Source: a virus
Direction: 5' to 3' (one strand)
DNA: 43,045 nt
IMG/VR virus record: IMGVR_UViG_3300046780_000143
Coordinates: 1 to 43,045 of that record
The stretch's first letter is position 1. Each line of letters opens with the position of its first letter. The notes under the pieces were generated by a model. That model was given only the letters and a program-made list of their open reading frames with translations. It was not told the origin of the DNA and ran no database searches. Of this stretch, positions 28,653 to 37,384 are shown piece after piece. A program made the translations under genes and the position numbers.

Positions 28653-28823
28653 CTAGGCGACGCCCATCTTCTGCGCGAGGATCACCAGCGCAATCAGCAG
28701 GGCGACGCAGGGGATGACCCACTTCAGCCAAGCCAGCGGCGGCGGGAACGGAATGTAGTAGGCGATAGCGCAGACCACGCCGACCACGATCAGCACGAAC
28801 AGCGCGAAGATCAGCAGGCTCAT
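28653..28823 (-). CDS. Thivi_2564-like small membrane protein, holin candidate
   Basis: 56 aa with two membrane segments: LLIFALFVLIVVGVVCAIAY at residues 3-22 and VIPCVALLIALVILA at 36-50. A YIPFPPPLAW loop joins them. The I-P-x-P-P loop between two short hydrophobic helices is typical of the Thivi_2564 family of small membrane proteins. It has a strong ribosome site (GGAGGG before the ATG). It is placed at the end of the virion block, where a class II holin would be expected, but no endolysin gene accompanies it. Confidence 0.7.
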   Translation of the reverse strand: MSLLIFALFVLIVVGVVCAIAYYIPFPPPLAWLKWVIPCVALLIALVILAQKMGVA

Positions 28824-28904
28824 AAGACCCTCCGATTTTCCGGCCCTACAACGCCCCAGGACGGGTTTGGGGTACTAGGGTAGCGGCCGGGTCCGTTGAG
28901 GGGC

Positions 28905-30614
28905 CTACTGCACGCTCTGAACGGCCCAGGGATCGTCCTGGGCGTCAACGAACCCACCTTGGGCTAGGACGTGGGTCCGCTGGGCCTGACTGAGCGCGCC
29001 AAGCGCCGCCGCGCCCTTGCCCGTCGCGCTCAGCATTTTCTGAACCTGCGGCGTCAGCGCGCCGCGCCGCTGAAGCTCTGCCAACGACGCAACGGCTTCC
29101 TTGGTCCCACCCGCCGTGATCGTGTTCATGAGAGTGCGGACATTCGCCCTGGTCATGGCGTTCGACGCGAGCGCCGCCGCTGAAGTCGCCGCCATCCCAC
29201 CTGTCGCCGCCGCAGCCGCCCCCTCATGACCCGTCATCGCGGCCGTAAGGGTAGGGCCGACCTCAAGCAACGTCGCCAACCCCCCGGTCAGCGGCGAAAC
29301 ACGCCCGACGTGCCGCAGCGCGTCATGCACCGCCCCAGGCTTGATGATCTTCGCTGCCGCAGCGGCTTCATCCGGCGTGAAGTTGCTGATGGCCTTGGGG
29401 CTGGTCGGGTCGAGGAACGGGCGGACAGCCTGCCGCGTCGCATTGTCGATGTTGAACCCCGCGTAGGTCGAGCCGGTCTTCAGGTCGGCGCTGGTCAGGG
29501 CGTCGGTCAACGCCTCAGCCTTGCTGAACCGGGTGTGCATGTCGCGGGCGACAGCAAGCTTCTGCTGAAGGTCGGCCGGGCTGACCGGGTTCGACTTGAA
29601 GCCAGGGATGGCCGTCCCCTCCATATGCTGCGGCCCGAGCTTCTGAATGAAGTCGTCAATCGTGTTCTTGATCGCCTGACCGGGCGCCGAAGCGATCAGG
29701 TCTTTCGGGTTGAAGGTGTTCGCCGCCGCCGTCCTGATCTGGCCCAGCGTGGTCATCGACAACGGCTGGCCCGAGTTGAGCTTCGACCGTGCGAAATCCA
29801 CGACACCCTGAACGCCCTTCATGTCGGGATTGTTCGGATCGAACGGCGGGGCCTCAGCCAGATCGTGCTGCATGTTGATCCAGAGCGACTTCGCCGAAGT
29901 CGGCTTGAAGTAAGCCCCCAGGTTGTCAACCGCCTCGTAGGCCTTGTCCCGCATCTTCCCGAGCCCGGCCGTGGCCGCCTGAATCGCCTCAAGCGAGTTA
30001 CCCTTCGCGGCGTTCTGGGTCGGCCCCAACGCCCCGCCCGCCGCGCCCAGGACGGCGGCCACCGGGTTATGTGCGCCTTCCCCGGCCGCCTTCAACCGCT
30101 CCTGCGGCGTCCCGGCGTCCACCAGCCCGTAACCGGCCGCGCCGGTCAGGCCCGTCACCGCGCCGCGCACAGCGTTCATGGCCCGCGACCCAACCTGAGC
30201 CGTAGGCGCGATCACGCTCCGCAGGGTGTTCAGCAGGCCGGGTGCTTCCGGCGCCACCGTCGCCCCATCGGTCAGCAACGCCGCCGCGACTGGGGCGAGG
30301 AAGCCAACGTCTTTGGCGGCGCCTGCGACATACGGATGCGCCTGCTGTAGCCCGGCCTCAGACTGGCGCTGGTAGCTCAGGTTTTCGTTGAAGCCCTGTT
30401 TGAGGCGGTCCCAGAGGTTGCCACTGCCCTTGCCGGTCGCCGCGTCGATACCGGCGTTGATCGGGGCGGCTATGCCCGCGTTCAGTTCGTCGCCGATCCC
30501 GGTCCCCCGGTAGAGCGAGGCCATGACCCCGCCAACGTCATCCATAATGCCGCGCTTCGGCGGCGGCTGGGCGGCCGGATCGGGGGCGACGCTGGCAACG
30601 TCCCAATCGCTCAT
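28905..30614 (-). CDS. Ejection / internal virion protein (large, Ala/Gly-rich helical)
   Basis: 569 aa, long helical and Ala-rich, with hydrophobic stretches such as GLLNTLRSVIAPTAQVGSRA and AATSAAALASNAMTRANVRT. It begins with a disordered region (PDPAAQPPPKRGIMDDVGG). It is the last gene of the virion block and follows the transglycosylase protein with a 4-nt overlap. This is the position and composition of the P22-like DNA-transfer proteins that leave the capsid to form the periplasmic conduit. Assignment is by context; no catalytic motif is seen. Confidence 0.65.
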   Translation of the reverse strand: MSDWDVASVAPDPAAQPPPKRGIMDDVGGVMASLYRGTGIGDELNAGIAAPINAGIDAATGKGSGNLWDRLKQGFNENLSYQRQSEAGLQQAHPYVAGAAKDVGFLAPVAAALLTDGATVAPEAPGLLNTLRSVIAPTAQVGSRAMNAVRGAVTGLTGAAGYGLVDAGTPQERLKAAGEGAHNPVAAVLGAAGGALGPTQNAAKGNSLEAIQAATAGLGKMRDKAYEAVDNLGAYFKPTSAKSLWINMQHDLAEAPPFDPNNPDMKGVQGVVDFARSKLNSGQPLSMTTLGQIRTAAANTFNPKDLIASAPGQAIKNTIDDFIQKLGPQHMEGTAIPGFKSNPVSPADLQQKLAVARDMHTRFSKAEALTDALTSADLKTGSTYAGFNIDNATRQAVRPFLDPTSPKAISNFTPDEAAAAAKIIKPGAVHDALRHVGRVSPLTGGLATLLEVGPTLTAAMTGHEGAAAAATGGMAATSAAALASNAMTRANVRTLMNTITAGGTKEAVASLAELQRRGALTPQVQKMLSATGKGAAALGALSQAQRTHVLAQGGFVDAQDDPWAVQSVQ

Positions 30615-32833
30615 TTCAGCCTCACCTGCTTACCGCCCCGCAACGTCCACTGCTGGTTGTTCTTGAACGTCGTGACCTTGCCTTCCTGAAGCGCCGAAGC
30701 TGGCGGCGTAGACGCTGGCGGCGCGGCAGGAGCGGCAGGCGCGGCAGGAGCCGCAGGCTCAGCAGCCGGGGCAGACCCGACCCCACCCCGAATGTGCGAC
30801 CGCAAGCCTTCGTTCACGTCCTCCATGGAACTCGTGCGGTTCCGCATTTCCTGCTTCATGGTGGCAATGCCGCCCGCCAACTGGCCCTGAGAGGCGTACT
30901 TGCTGAGCCGGTCGTAGGATTCCTTCCGCGCCGCATCGGTGGTTCCCTGACCGCCATTCGAGCCGACGACGACCTTCGTATACTCGTCAAGGAAGGTCCC
31001 CAGGGCCACGTCGAAGCTGGTGACGTTCGGATCGCCAGCTATGGCGCGACGGCCGGTCTGAACCCACCGATTCAGCACGTTATTGTTGAACTGGGCAGCG
31101 CCAGCCGGGGCAAGCTTCAGAGCCAGATCGGCGTTCTTTCCGGCAGTGTCCTCATACCCCTTGATAGCCGCCAGATTCGTCGTGTTCTTGGTCAACGCCG
31201 CAGCGGTCGCCTTAATGTCGGCCACCCCCGAAACCAGATCAGCGGCGGTCAGGCCAAGCGACTTCATCATGTCAGAGGCCTTGTTGAGAATCTTCGTCTT
31301 GGCGAGGCCCTTGTTATCCCGCATCTGCGGCAGCGTGCCGTCCTTAATGTAGCGCCCGGCCAACATAGTCGCGGCGTCGTCGGTTAGCTCGATATCCTTC
31401 TCCTCCTCGCCAGCCCCCGGCTTGAACCAGTGCTTGCCCTTCGGCGCCGGTCCCAGTTGCTTAAGCTCCTCAGCCGTCAGGCCGTTCTGCATCGGCTCCG
31501 TCGCCGCCGCTGGCTGAGCCGCCCCGGCCGCCGCTGGTGCGCCGCCACCCGCAAACTGCTGCTGAAACTGCGCCGCAACCTGCCCAGCCGTCTTTCCGGC
31601 CACGCGGTTAATCAACGCCGTGTGCGCCCCGACCAGCGACTCCATCGGCGTGTCCGGTGCGCTCTGGGCGGCCTTGATGATCTTCACCGCCCCAACCGGG
31701 CCGTAGCCATGCGCCATCCCCAGCGAGGCCGCATCCGGCGTAATTCCGGCCGCCTGTAGGATCGGGGCGTTCATCGCCGCGTAGGACGCAATCGCCCGGT
31801 TGGCGATTTCCGGGTTCGCGCGCATGGCGAGGATTTCGGCGTCCGACTTCCCAGCGATATCCTGGGCGAACTGCGGATCGTTCCGCATCACGTCGAACCA
31901 CGTCCCCTTGCCCTTGCCCTGGGCGTCCAGCCTGCCGAGGAACTGACCGACCCCCGCTGCGCTCGAATTAGGGTTCTGGGCGGTCCCCTCGCGCTTGCCG
32001 ACCGCCGCCTGATAAGCGGCTGGCTGCGCCCCGGTCGGCGCGGTCGGCGCGGCTCCCCCAGCCGGGGCGGGCGCAGCGCCCCCAGCCGGTGCGGTCTGAT
32101 CGCCACCGCCGCCGCCCTCAGCGTCGTCCATCAGGTAGATTTTGTCCTTGGTGTCGAACTCCTGCGGCTTGCCCGCCTTGACCTCTAGCGACTTCTCGCC
32201 GGTCGCCTTGTTCACCCGCCAAATGTTGCCCAGATCATCCTTCTGGAACGACCAGTTGGCGCTGTCGGCGAACGCCTTGATCGTCTGGGCCGCGCCCATC
32301 GGGCTCAGCGACAGCTTGGCCTGCGCCGCAAGCTGCTGCCGCAAGGTCAGATACTTGTCCTGATTGAAAGTGCGCCGCCCGGTCTTGGGGTCCGTATCCC
32401 AGGCCCCATTGAACGCCTGACTGTCGATCTGCTGGCCAAGCTGCTGCTGCTTCACAAGCGCCTGTTTCTGAGTACGGTCAGTAATCCCTTGGAAGTAGGT
32501 CCCCTCGCCGCCGATATCGCCCTTCAGGCCCATCGACGCGCCAATCAGCCGGTCGGCGAACGTCGCCCCGCCGCTGTCCGTCCCGAATAGTCCGCTCCCT
32601 ATGCGGGACAGCAGCCCGCGCTTCGGTTTTTCCCCGGCCGCCGCCGTCGCCTCTGGGGCGGCTTCCACTGCCGACGCAGCCGGGAACGACCCGGGCGGCT
32701 CATCGCCGGGCGTCGGCTCCTCGGGCTGGTCAGGCTGGTCGCCCTGAAGGCCGTTCAGCAGCCCGTCGCCGACCTGAGTGTCAAAGAACCCGGGGTCTTC
32801 CTGATCGTCTTCAATCGGCTTCAGAAGACCCAT
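30611..32833 (-). CDS. Virion protein with lytic transglycosylase-like domain (ejection protein)
   Basis: 740 aa. Residues about 275-420 form a transglycosylase-like domain: AAVGKREGTAQNPNSSAAGV then GQFLG, AQDIAGKSDAEILAMRANPE and LGMAHGYGPVGAVKIIKAAQ. The Glu in KREG is the candidate catalytic acid. Flanks are Ala/Gly/Pro linkers and a long helical C-terminal part. It would open the peptidoglycan during DNA entry. It is one of the three large ejection-type genes. It is also the only muralytic domain seen in the genome, so it might serve lysis too, which is speculation. Confidence 0.78.
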   Translation of the reverse strand: MGLLKPIEDDQEDPGFFDTQVGDGLLNGLQGDQPDQPEEPTPGDEPPGSFPAASAVEAAPEATAAAGEKPKRGLLSRIGSGLFGTDSGGATFADRLIGASMGLKGDIGGEGTYFQGITDRTQKQALVKQQQLGQQIDSQAFNGAWDTDPKTGRRTFNQDKYLTLRQQLAAQAKLSLSPMGAAQTIKAFADSANWSFQKDDLGNIWRVNKATGEKSLEVKAGKPQEFDTKDKIYLMDDAEGGGGGDQTAPAGGAAPAPAGGAAPTAPTGAQPAAYQAAVGKREGTAQNPNSSAAGVGQFLGRLDAQGKGKGTWFDVMRNDPQFAQDIAGKSDAEILAMRANPEIANRAIASYAAMNAPILQAAGITPDAASLGMAHGYGPVGAVKIIKAAQSAPDTPMESLVGAHTALINRVAGKTAGQVAAQFQQQFAGGGAPAAAGAAQPAAATEPMQNGLTAEELKQLGPAPKGKHWFKPGAGEEEKDIELTDDAATMLAGRYIKDGTLPQMRDNKGLAKTKILNKASDMMKSLGLTAADLVSGVADIKATAAALTKNTTNLAAIKGYEDTAGKNADLALKLAPAGAAQFNNNVLNRWVQTGRRAIAGDPNVTSFDVALGTFLDEYTKVVVGSNGGQGTTDAARKESYDRLSKYASQGQLAGGIATMKQEMRNRTSSMEDVNEGLRSHIRGGVGSAPAAEPAAPAAPAAPAAPPASTPPASALQEGKVTTFKNNQQWTLRGGKQVRLK

Positions 32834-32836
32834 CTA

Positions 32837-33748
32837 CTAACCCCCTGGAATGCCGCCAAGGCCCTTGAACAGTCCGCCCACCCCGGCCATCAGGTTCGCG
32901 GCCTGACCGATGGGATCGCTGACGACGGTCGTTCCCGTCGAATGCCCCGTCGTCGTGCCGCTGGTGGTGCTGCCGGTGTAGAGCGCCGGATTGAGGCCGG
33001 ACAGCAGCCCTTCGGTCTGGGCCGCGAAAGTCAGCGGATACTGCTGCTGTATCTGCTGTTCTTCGGTCGCCCGCTGGGCTATCGCAGCCTGCGCGGCCTG
33101 CTCCTGAAGCTGCTGGGCGTTCTTCGCCGTGTCGATCCCGGCGAGGCCCTGAGCCTTGGCGACCCCGGCGCCCTGGTTGGCTTCCATAGCCGCCTGCCGT
33201 CGCGCCGCGTCCTGACTGCTGAGCCCGGTAGACTCCGTGAACATATTCGACAGCAGGCCACCTTCCGTCGCCGCCCGAGCCCGCGCTAGGGCGCCTTCCG
33301 TCTCACCCTCTTGGATACCGTAGCGCGACCCCTGAAACGCCTTCCCCTGGGCCGCCTGCGCGGCCTGCGCGGCGCGGGTCTGACCGGCTTGAAAGTCGAA
33401 GTCGTTCATCACCGGGTTGGTGATCTGTTCCTTGAACGGGTTGTAGTAGTCCGACAGGTTGGTCAGTAGGCTTTGCCCCTCAACCTGGGGAATGTTGTTG
33501 AAGGCCCCCGTCGCATCGGAATAGTTGGAACTCGGCGTGAAATTCGCCGCCCCCGCCGTCACCTGATTTTCAAGGCTGCTGGTGGTCGGCGTGAACGCGC
33601 TTGGCCCCTGCGCCTGAAGCTTGCCGACCTGACCCGCCATCGCCTGCGCCGGATCGCTAATCCACGTCGGCACATTCGGCGTCGAGGTCTGGCTGAAGGT
33701 CCCCGACGAGTCCTGGGTCGATTTGGTCTTCTTGTCGGTGAAGCTCAT
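32837..33748 (-). CDS. Ejection / internal virion protein (Gln-rich helical)
   Basis: 303 aa. The first third is Ser/Thr-rich (STQDSSGTFSQTSTPNVPTW). Then comes a long Ala/Gln helix (FDFQAGQTRAAQAAQAAQGK; QLQEQAAQAAIAQRATEEQQ). A Gly-rich, Thr-rich C-terminus follows. Composition and place between the 151-aa protein and the transglycosylase protein match the P22 gp7/gp20 type of small ejection protein. Homology is not visible by eye beyond that. Confidence 0.6.
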   Translation of the reverse strand: MSFTDKKTKSTQDSSGTFSQTSTPNVPTWISDPAQAMAGQVGKLQAQGPSAFTPTTSSLENQVTAGAANFTPSSNYSDATGAFNNIPQVEGQSLLTNLSDYYNPFKEQITNPVMNDFDFQAGQTRAAQAAQAAQGKAFQGSRYGIQEGETEGALARARAATEGGLLSNMFTESTGLSSQDAARRQAAMEANQGAGVAKAQGLAGIDTAKNAQQLQEQAAQAAIAQRATEEQQIQQQYPLTFAAQTEGLLSGLNPALYTGSTTSGTTTGHSTGTTVVSDPIGQAANLMAGVGGLFKGLGGIPGG

Positions 33749-33750
33749 GA

Positions 33751-34206
33751 CTACAGAGCCTTCCGCAGGGTGACGCTGAAGGGCTCATAGCCCAGCGGCT
33801 TCAGCAGCTTCGCCCAGGCTGCACGGCCCTCAATCAGCATTTCCGTGCAACCCATCATGCGGCCCATGGACTCAACGCCGGGCGCCATCTGAAGAAGCTC
33901 GGCCACGTCGCCGCAGGCCCAGAGAACCTGAAACGCCCGCGTTCCCCCCGGATAGACCGCAATTTCGGCGACCATCGCCGCATCGCGGCCGGGGAAGAAG
34001 AACGCCCGCTTGTCGCCGACCTTCTGTTCAAGGTCTTCAAGCGTCCAAAAGCCGTCGCGCATCCCCTCAGCGAACTGGTCGCGGAACCGCGCCCACTGGG
34101 CCAGCACCGGATCGACCGGCTCTGGGTCGTAGAGCTTGATCCGGGTCGGGTTGAACGCCGCGCTGTCGTTCAGTTCCTCGCCCCAGGTGTTCTTCGCGTC
34201 GTCCAT
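33751..34206 (-). CDS. Conserved-looking phage protein of unknown function in the tail/ejection block
   Basis: 151 aa, alpha/beta. FRDQFAEGMRDGFWTLEDLE, then EIAVYPGGTRAFQVLWACGD and GCTEMLIEGRAAWAKLLKPL, resembles the outline of GNAT-like proteins found next to internal virion genes in podoviruses. The acetyl-CoA loop is not clear, so I leave it unassigned. It starts one nt after the previous stop. Confidence 0.65.
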   Translation of the reverse strand: MDDAKNTWGEELNDSAAFNPTRIKLYDPEPVDPVLAQWARFRDQFAEGMRDGFWTLEDLEQKVGDKRAFFFPGRDAAMVAEIAVYPGGTRAFQVLWACGDVAELLQMAPGVESMGRMMGCTEMLIEGRAAWAKLLKPLGYEPFSVTLRKAL

Positions 34207-34207
34207 G

Positions 34208-34348
34208 TCAGCGCTTCCGGCCCGAGTGAGCTTTTCGCTGGGTCGCGTAAGCGATGGCGACCGCCTGTTTGACGGGCTTCCCGGCCTTGACCTCCTGTCG
34301 GATATTCGACTTGAAGGCGCCCTTGGAACCTGACTTTTTGAGCGGCAT
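34208..34348 (-). CDS. Small basic phage protein (DUF6496-like)
   Basis: 46 aa, strongly basic: MPLKKSGSKGAFKSNIRQEV, then AGKPVKQAVAIAYATQRKA. The pattern PLKKG-S...N-I...GKP-x-KQAVAIA is that of a small family common in phages (I recall DUF6496) with no known role. The ATG overlaps the previous stop (TGATG). It could neutralise DNA charge or bind the ejection complex. Confidence 0.75.
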   Translation of the reverse strand: MPLKKSGSKGAFKSNIRQEVKAGKPVKQAVAIAYATQRKAHSGRKR

Positions 34349-35856
34349 CACCGGCCTCCTATCGGATCGACGGCGAACTCCATTTTTCCACCCCGCCCGT
34401 AGGCAGGGGCCGACGCCCAATCCCAGCGAACGCGACCGATGCGGCCCGAAAGGCGTAAGCTGCGCTTTGACTGACCGGGGGTCAGCAGCCACGGACCATG
34501 AGCCCGTTCCGTCGATTGAGGAAACTGTCTTGTGAACAGGGTCAGCCTGAAGGTTCCCTGCTGGTCCTTCAGGTCGGGCCACATGCCGGTGACGAACATT
34601 TCCTGCTCGGCCTCGCCGAGGTAGAAAGCGGCCGACTCGATGAAGCCAGACAGCACGGCGCCATCTGCCGAGTTGCCCTTTTCGTGCCAGTAGATTTCGC
34701 CGGTCGGCGCGACGCCGATAGGGTAGGTCTGAGGCCCTGCGTCACAGAACGCCGAGCGCGGCAGGATATCCCGCGACCAGCCCCCAGGGTTGACCACCAG
34801 CGCCCGCGAACAGTCAAAGCCGTCGCGGTCATCTGGCCAGAACCACGTCAATTCCCCGAATTTGCCGACCGACGAACCGACGATCTTGTCATCCTGCCCG
34901 GCTGTGATGTGATCCATGAACATCAGCCGGATATCGCAGTGAAGCGGGGCCGGTTGACTGCCAAGGGTGTATTGCCAGAAGTCGAGGCTGGGCGTGATCC
35001 AGGCGACGTTCTGAGCCGACACGGCCGGGCAACCAGGGCTGATCGAGCCGCAGTGCGCGCCCTGCCGTTCGAACTTCCATGTCTGGCCGGGCGCCCCGAT
35101 ATAGGTCCCCAGGAACAGCCCATCGGTCGTCCAAACCAGCGCGTAGTCACCGATCACCCGGCCGCAGACGATCCGGCCGCCACTCTCAAGAATCCACTCC
35201 CCAGCGTTGTTCTGGGCGGTCGAGGTCCAGTCGGTGTAATCCTCGATATCGGACCAGCGGATGCAGAGCGGGTTGAAAACACCGCTAACCTCCTCATTGC
35301 AGCCCAGCGCCATAACCTGACGCTGCGGCATCGACAGCATGTAGGTCACTTGAGCGGGTGCGCCGGGGATCAGCGTCGCTATGCCGGGCGCCGTGCCGTC
35401 CCAGACGAAAATCCCCTGGTGGCGCGGGTTCGCCAGGAGAAAGCCGCCCCAGTTCCCTAGGCTCCATGTCATCGGGAAGTAGTCGGCGACTGAGGGCGTG
35501 CCGTAGGTCCCGATCCCATATTCGCCGGTCCCGTAGCCCGCGCCTCCGGTCCCGTCGATTGAGCCCGCGACGAACTCGGCCGGGGTCACGTCGTAGAGAA
35601 CATTGTCACGCCAGACCGACAGGCCGTTGTGGCGGCCAAAAGCAATGTTGAGGTCGTTCGTGCTGTCGGTCCACGACAGCACCGACCGGCAGACGCCGCC
35701 CAGGTTGTCGAGAATCAGCCGCTCCCAGCCGCCCTTAACCTGCCAACTGTCGCCGTAGAAGCGCGCCAGCGAGCCATTCAGCCAACGGCCCTGCTCGGCG
35801 AACTGGGTATCATCGTTCACAAGGCCGGTCGGCGGGAAAAAGGGGAGATTGGCCAT
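34348..35856 (-). CDS. Packaged-DNA stabilisation / tail nozzle protein (P22 gp10-like)
   Basis: 502 aa. It opens ANLPFFPPTGLVNDDTQFAE. Repeated beta strands follow with aromatic-rich blades such as DLNIAFGRHNGLSVWRDNVL, GDYALVWTTDGLFLGTY and AWITPSLDFWQYTLGSQP. Length and blade pattern fit the gp10 family (P22 gp10 is 472 aa), which plugs the portal after packaging and forms the tail hub. I chose the ATG at 35856; a longer frame upstream is not coding. It lies between the fibre genes and the ejection genes. Confidence 0.82.
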   Translation of the reverse strand: MANLPFFPPTGLVNDDTQFAEQGRWLNGSLARFYGDSWQVKGGWERLILDNLGGVCRSVLSWTDSTNDLNIAFGRHNGLSVWRDNVLYDVTPAEFVAGSIDGTGGAGYGTGEYGIGTYGTPSVADYFPMTWSLGNWGGFLLANPRHQGIFVWDGTAPGIATLIPGAPAQVTYMLSMPQRQVMALGCNEEVSGVFNPLCIRWSDIEDYTDWTSTAQNNAGEWILESGGRIVCGRVIGDYALVWTTDGLFLGTYIGAPGQTWKFERQGAHCGSISPGCPAVSAQNVAWITPSLDFWQYTLGSQPAPLHCDIRLMFMDHITAGQDDKIVGSSVGKFGELTWFWPDDRDGFDCSRALVVNPGGWSRDILPRSAFCDAGPQTYPIGVAPTGEIYWHEKGNSADGAVLSGFIESAAFYLGEAEQEMFVTGMWPDLKDQQGTFRLTLFTRQFPQSTERAHGPWLLTPGQSKRSLRLSGRIGRVRWDWASAPAYGRGGKMEFAVDPIGGR

Positions 35857-35867
35857 CGCCGGGCGCC

Positions 35868-36527
35868 CTAATTGACGTACAGGACGATGACGAGGGCAGG
35901 CCCGGCCTGAACACCGACCACGCTGCCACCCGCCGCGCCGCAGCCCGCACCCACACCCGCTGGTGAAGTCACCCCGCCGCCGCCCAAGCCGCCGCGCCCG
36001 CCGATGAACGGCAGGTTGGCCGGAGCGCCCGAGCCACCGGAATTGCCCGCTTGATGCAGGCCGCCGGGGCCGCCACCGGTGCCGCCGCCGGGCAGGCCGT
36101 CGAAGGCGCCCGCCCCAGGAGCCGCCGAACCGTTGAGGTTCACGTCGCCGCCAGTGGCCACGCCCGGCGTCGGCGCCGCGCCGCCCTGCGCCGATCCGGC
36201 GCTGGCCACAGAACCATCTGGGAAGGTGATCGTGGTCGCCCCCGGAACGCCTGTGTAGACCGGCACCACCAGCGTCACTATCTGGCCAACCGCCAGGAAC
36301 CGGGTCACCTCGACATAGCCCGCGCTGGCCTGTCCGGGGTCCGTCAGGCCCCCGCAACTGCCGCCGACCCCCCAGGCCACGAATTTCCAGAAACCGTCGC
36401 GCGGCACCGTCAGCGCATAAGTTCCGGCAGAGTAGTTGGCGACAAAATTGAACGCCCCGGCCACAGGCTTTTTGCCGCCGAGCGATTGGCCCAGGAAACC
36501 GGCCAGATGATCGCCGCCGTTCAGCAT
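35868..36527 (-). CDS. Glycine-rich tail fibre / adhesin tip protein
   Basis: 219 aa. The first third holds a beta domain (AGTYALTVPRDGFWKFVAWG). The remainder is Gly-rich (PGGGTGGGPGGLHQAGNSGG; IGGRGGLGGGGVTSPAGVGA) and ends LVIVLYVN. Poly-Gly sandwiches at fibre tips, as in T-even gp38-type adhesins, bind receptors. It follows the duplicated 281-aa protein with one base between. Receptor binding is inferred. Confidence 0.7.
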   Translation of the reverse strand: MLNGGDHLAGFLGQSLGGKKPVAGAFNFVANYSAGTYALTVPRDGFWKFVAWGVGGSCGGLTDPGQASAGYVEVTRFLAVGQIVTLVVPVYTGVPGATTITFPDGSVASAGSAQGGAAPTPGVATGGDVNLNGSAAPGAGAFDGLPGGGTGGGPGGLHQAGNSGGSGAPANLPFIGGRGGLGGGGVTSPAGVGAGCGAAGGSVVGVQAGPALVIVLYVN

Positions 36528-36528
36528 C

Positions 36529-37374
36529 TCAGTAGGCGCCGCCTTCGCAGCGCACCACCAGCGCCGTCTGCGCCTTCGACACCGCGACGTTCAGGCCCTC
36601 GTTCGGGCCAAGGTAGAGCGGGTTTGCTTCGCTGAAGCCGAAGTCCAGCGGCGGGATCGCCGCGAGGTTCCCAGCGGCAATCGCCACCACCGGCACGGCG
36701 ATGGAGCGGATATGCCGGTTGTTCACCCCGTCGAAGGCGTAAAGCTCGCAATCCGAAGTCACCGTGGTCGCCGCCGGGACCGCCTGAATTTTCGTGATCC
36801 GCGCCCCGTTCGGCTGGCCCGCCAGCAGAGCCACGGTGTTACCCGGCGTGGTGTAGTCGCCCACCCCAGCGGCGCCGAGCTTGCAGGCCCCAGTGATCGG
36901 GGCCTGCGGCGTGATGATCGAGTTGGACTGAGCGGGCGTGGGCATGGTCGCATCCCAATAGGCGCCGCCTTCGGCGCGGACGAGCAGGGCGGCCTGCGCC
37001 ACCGAAACCGCCATCGCCAGCGCCTCGCCGGGGGCCAGGAACAGCGGGAAGGAATCGCTGAAGCCGAAGTCCAGCGGGTCAATCGCCAGGACGTTGTTCG
37101 CGGGCACGTTCAGCAGCGGCACGGCCAGCACCCGCAGCAGCCGGAACACCCCGGCCTTGACCCCGTAAAGCTGGCAGTCGGAAGCCACCCGCGCGCCGCT
37201 CCCCAGGCACGCCCACACCCGCGTCAGCCGCGCGCCCCCAGCGCGGGCCGCCAGCACCGGCGCCGTGGAGGTGGGCACGTCGTAATTGGCGTTCGCCGGG
37301 ATCGGCCCGAACGTGGTCCCGGTGCCGGTGATGATCGCCTGAGGCGTGACGATTTTGTTCGGTGCGACCGCCAT
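36529..37374 (-). CDS. Virion protein made of two tandem homologous domains
   Basis: 281 aa consisting of two repeats of about 130 residues. Repeat 1 has IVTPQAIITG, ASDCQLYGV, LDFGFSDSFPLFLAPGEAL and ALLVRAEGGAYWD. Repeat 2 has IITPQAPITG, TSDCELYAFD, LDFGFSEANPLYLGPNEGL and ALVVRCEGGAY. Its place among fibre genes suggests a surface or fibre structural protein. I chose the ATG at 37374 because of AGGAGGG upstream. No homology to a named family is recognised. Confidence 0.75.
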   Translation of the reverse strand: MAVAPNKIVTPQAIITGTGTTFGPIPANANYDVPTSTAPVLAARAGGARLTRVWACLGSGARVASDCQLYGVKAGVFRLLRVLAVPLLNVPANNVLAIDPLDFGFSDSFPLFLAPGEALAMAVSVAQAALLVRAEGGAYWDATMPTPAQSNSIITPQAPITGACKLGAAGVGDYTTPGNTVALLAGQPNGARITKIQAVPAATTVTSDCELYAFDGVNNRHIRSIAVPVVAIAAGNLAAIPPLDFGFSEANPLYLGPNEGLNVAVSKAQTALVVRCEGGAY

Positions 37375-37384
37375 CCCCGCCCTC

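Noticed and set aside
29226-30350. 374-aa open frame on the plus strand
   Set aside because: It is antisense to the ejection protein gene, and its composition (Arg/Gly/Pro/Leu-rich) is that of a frame shadow.
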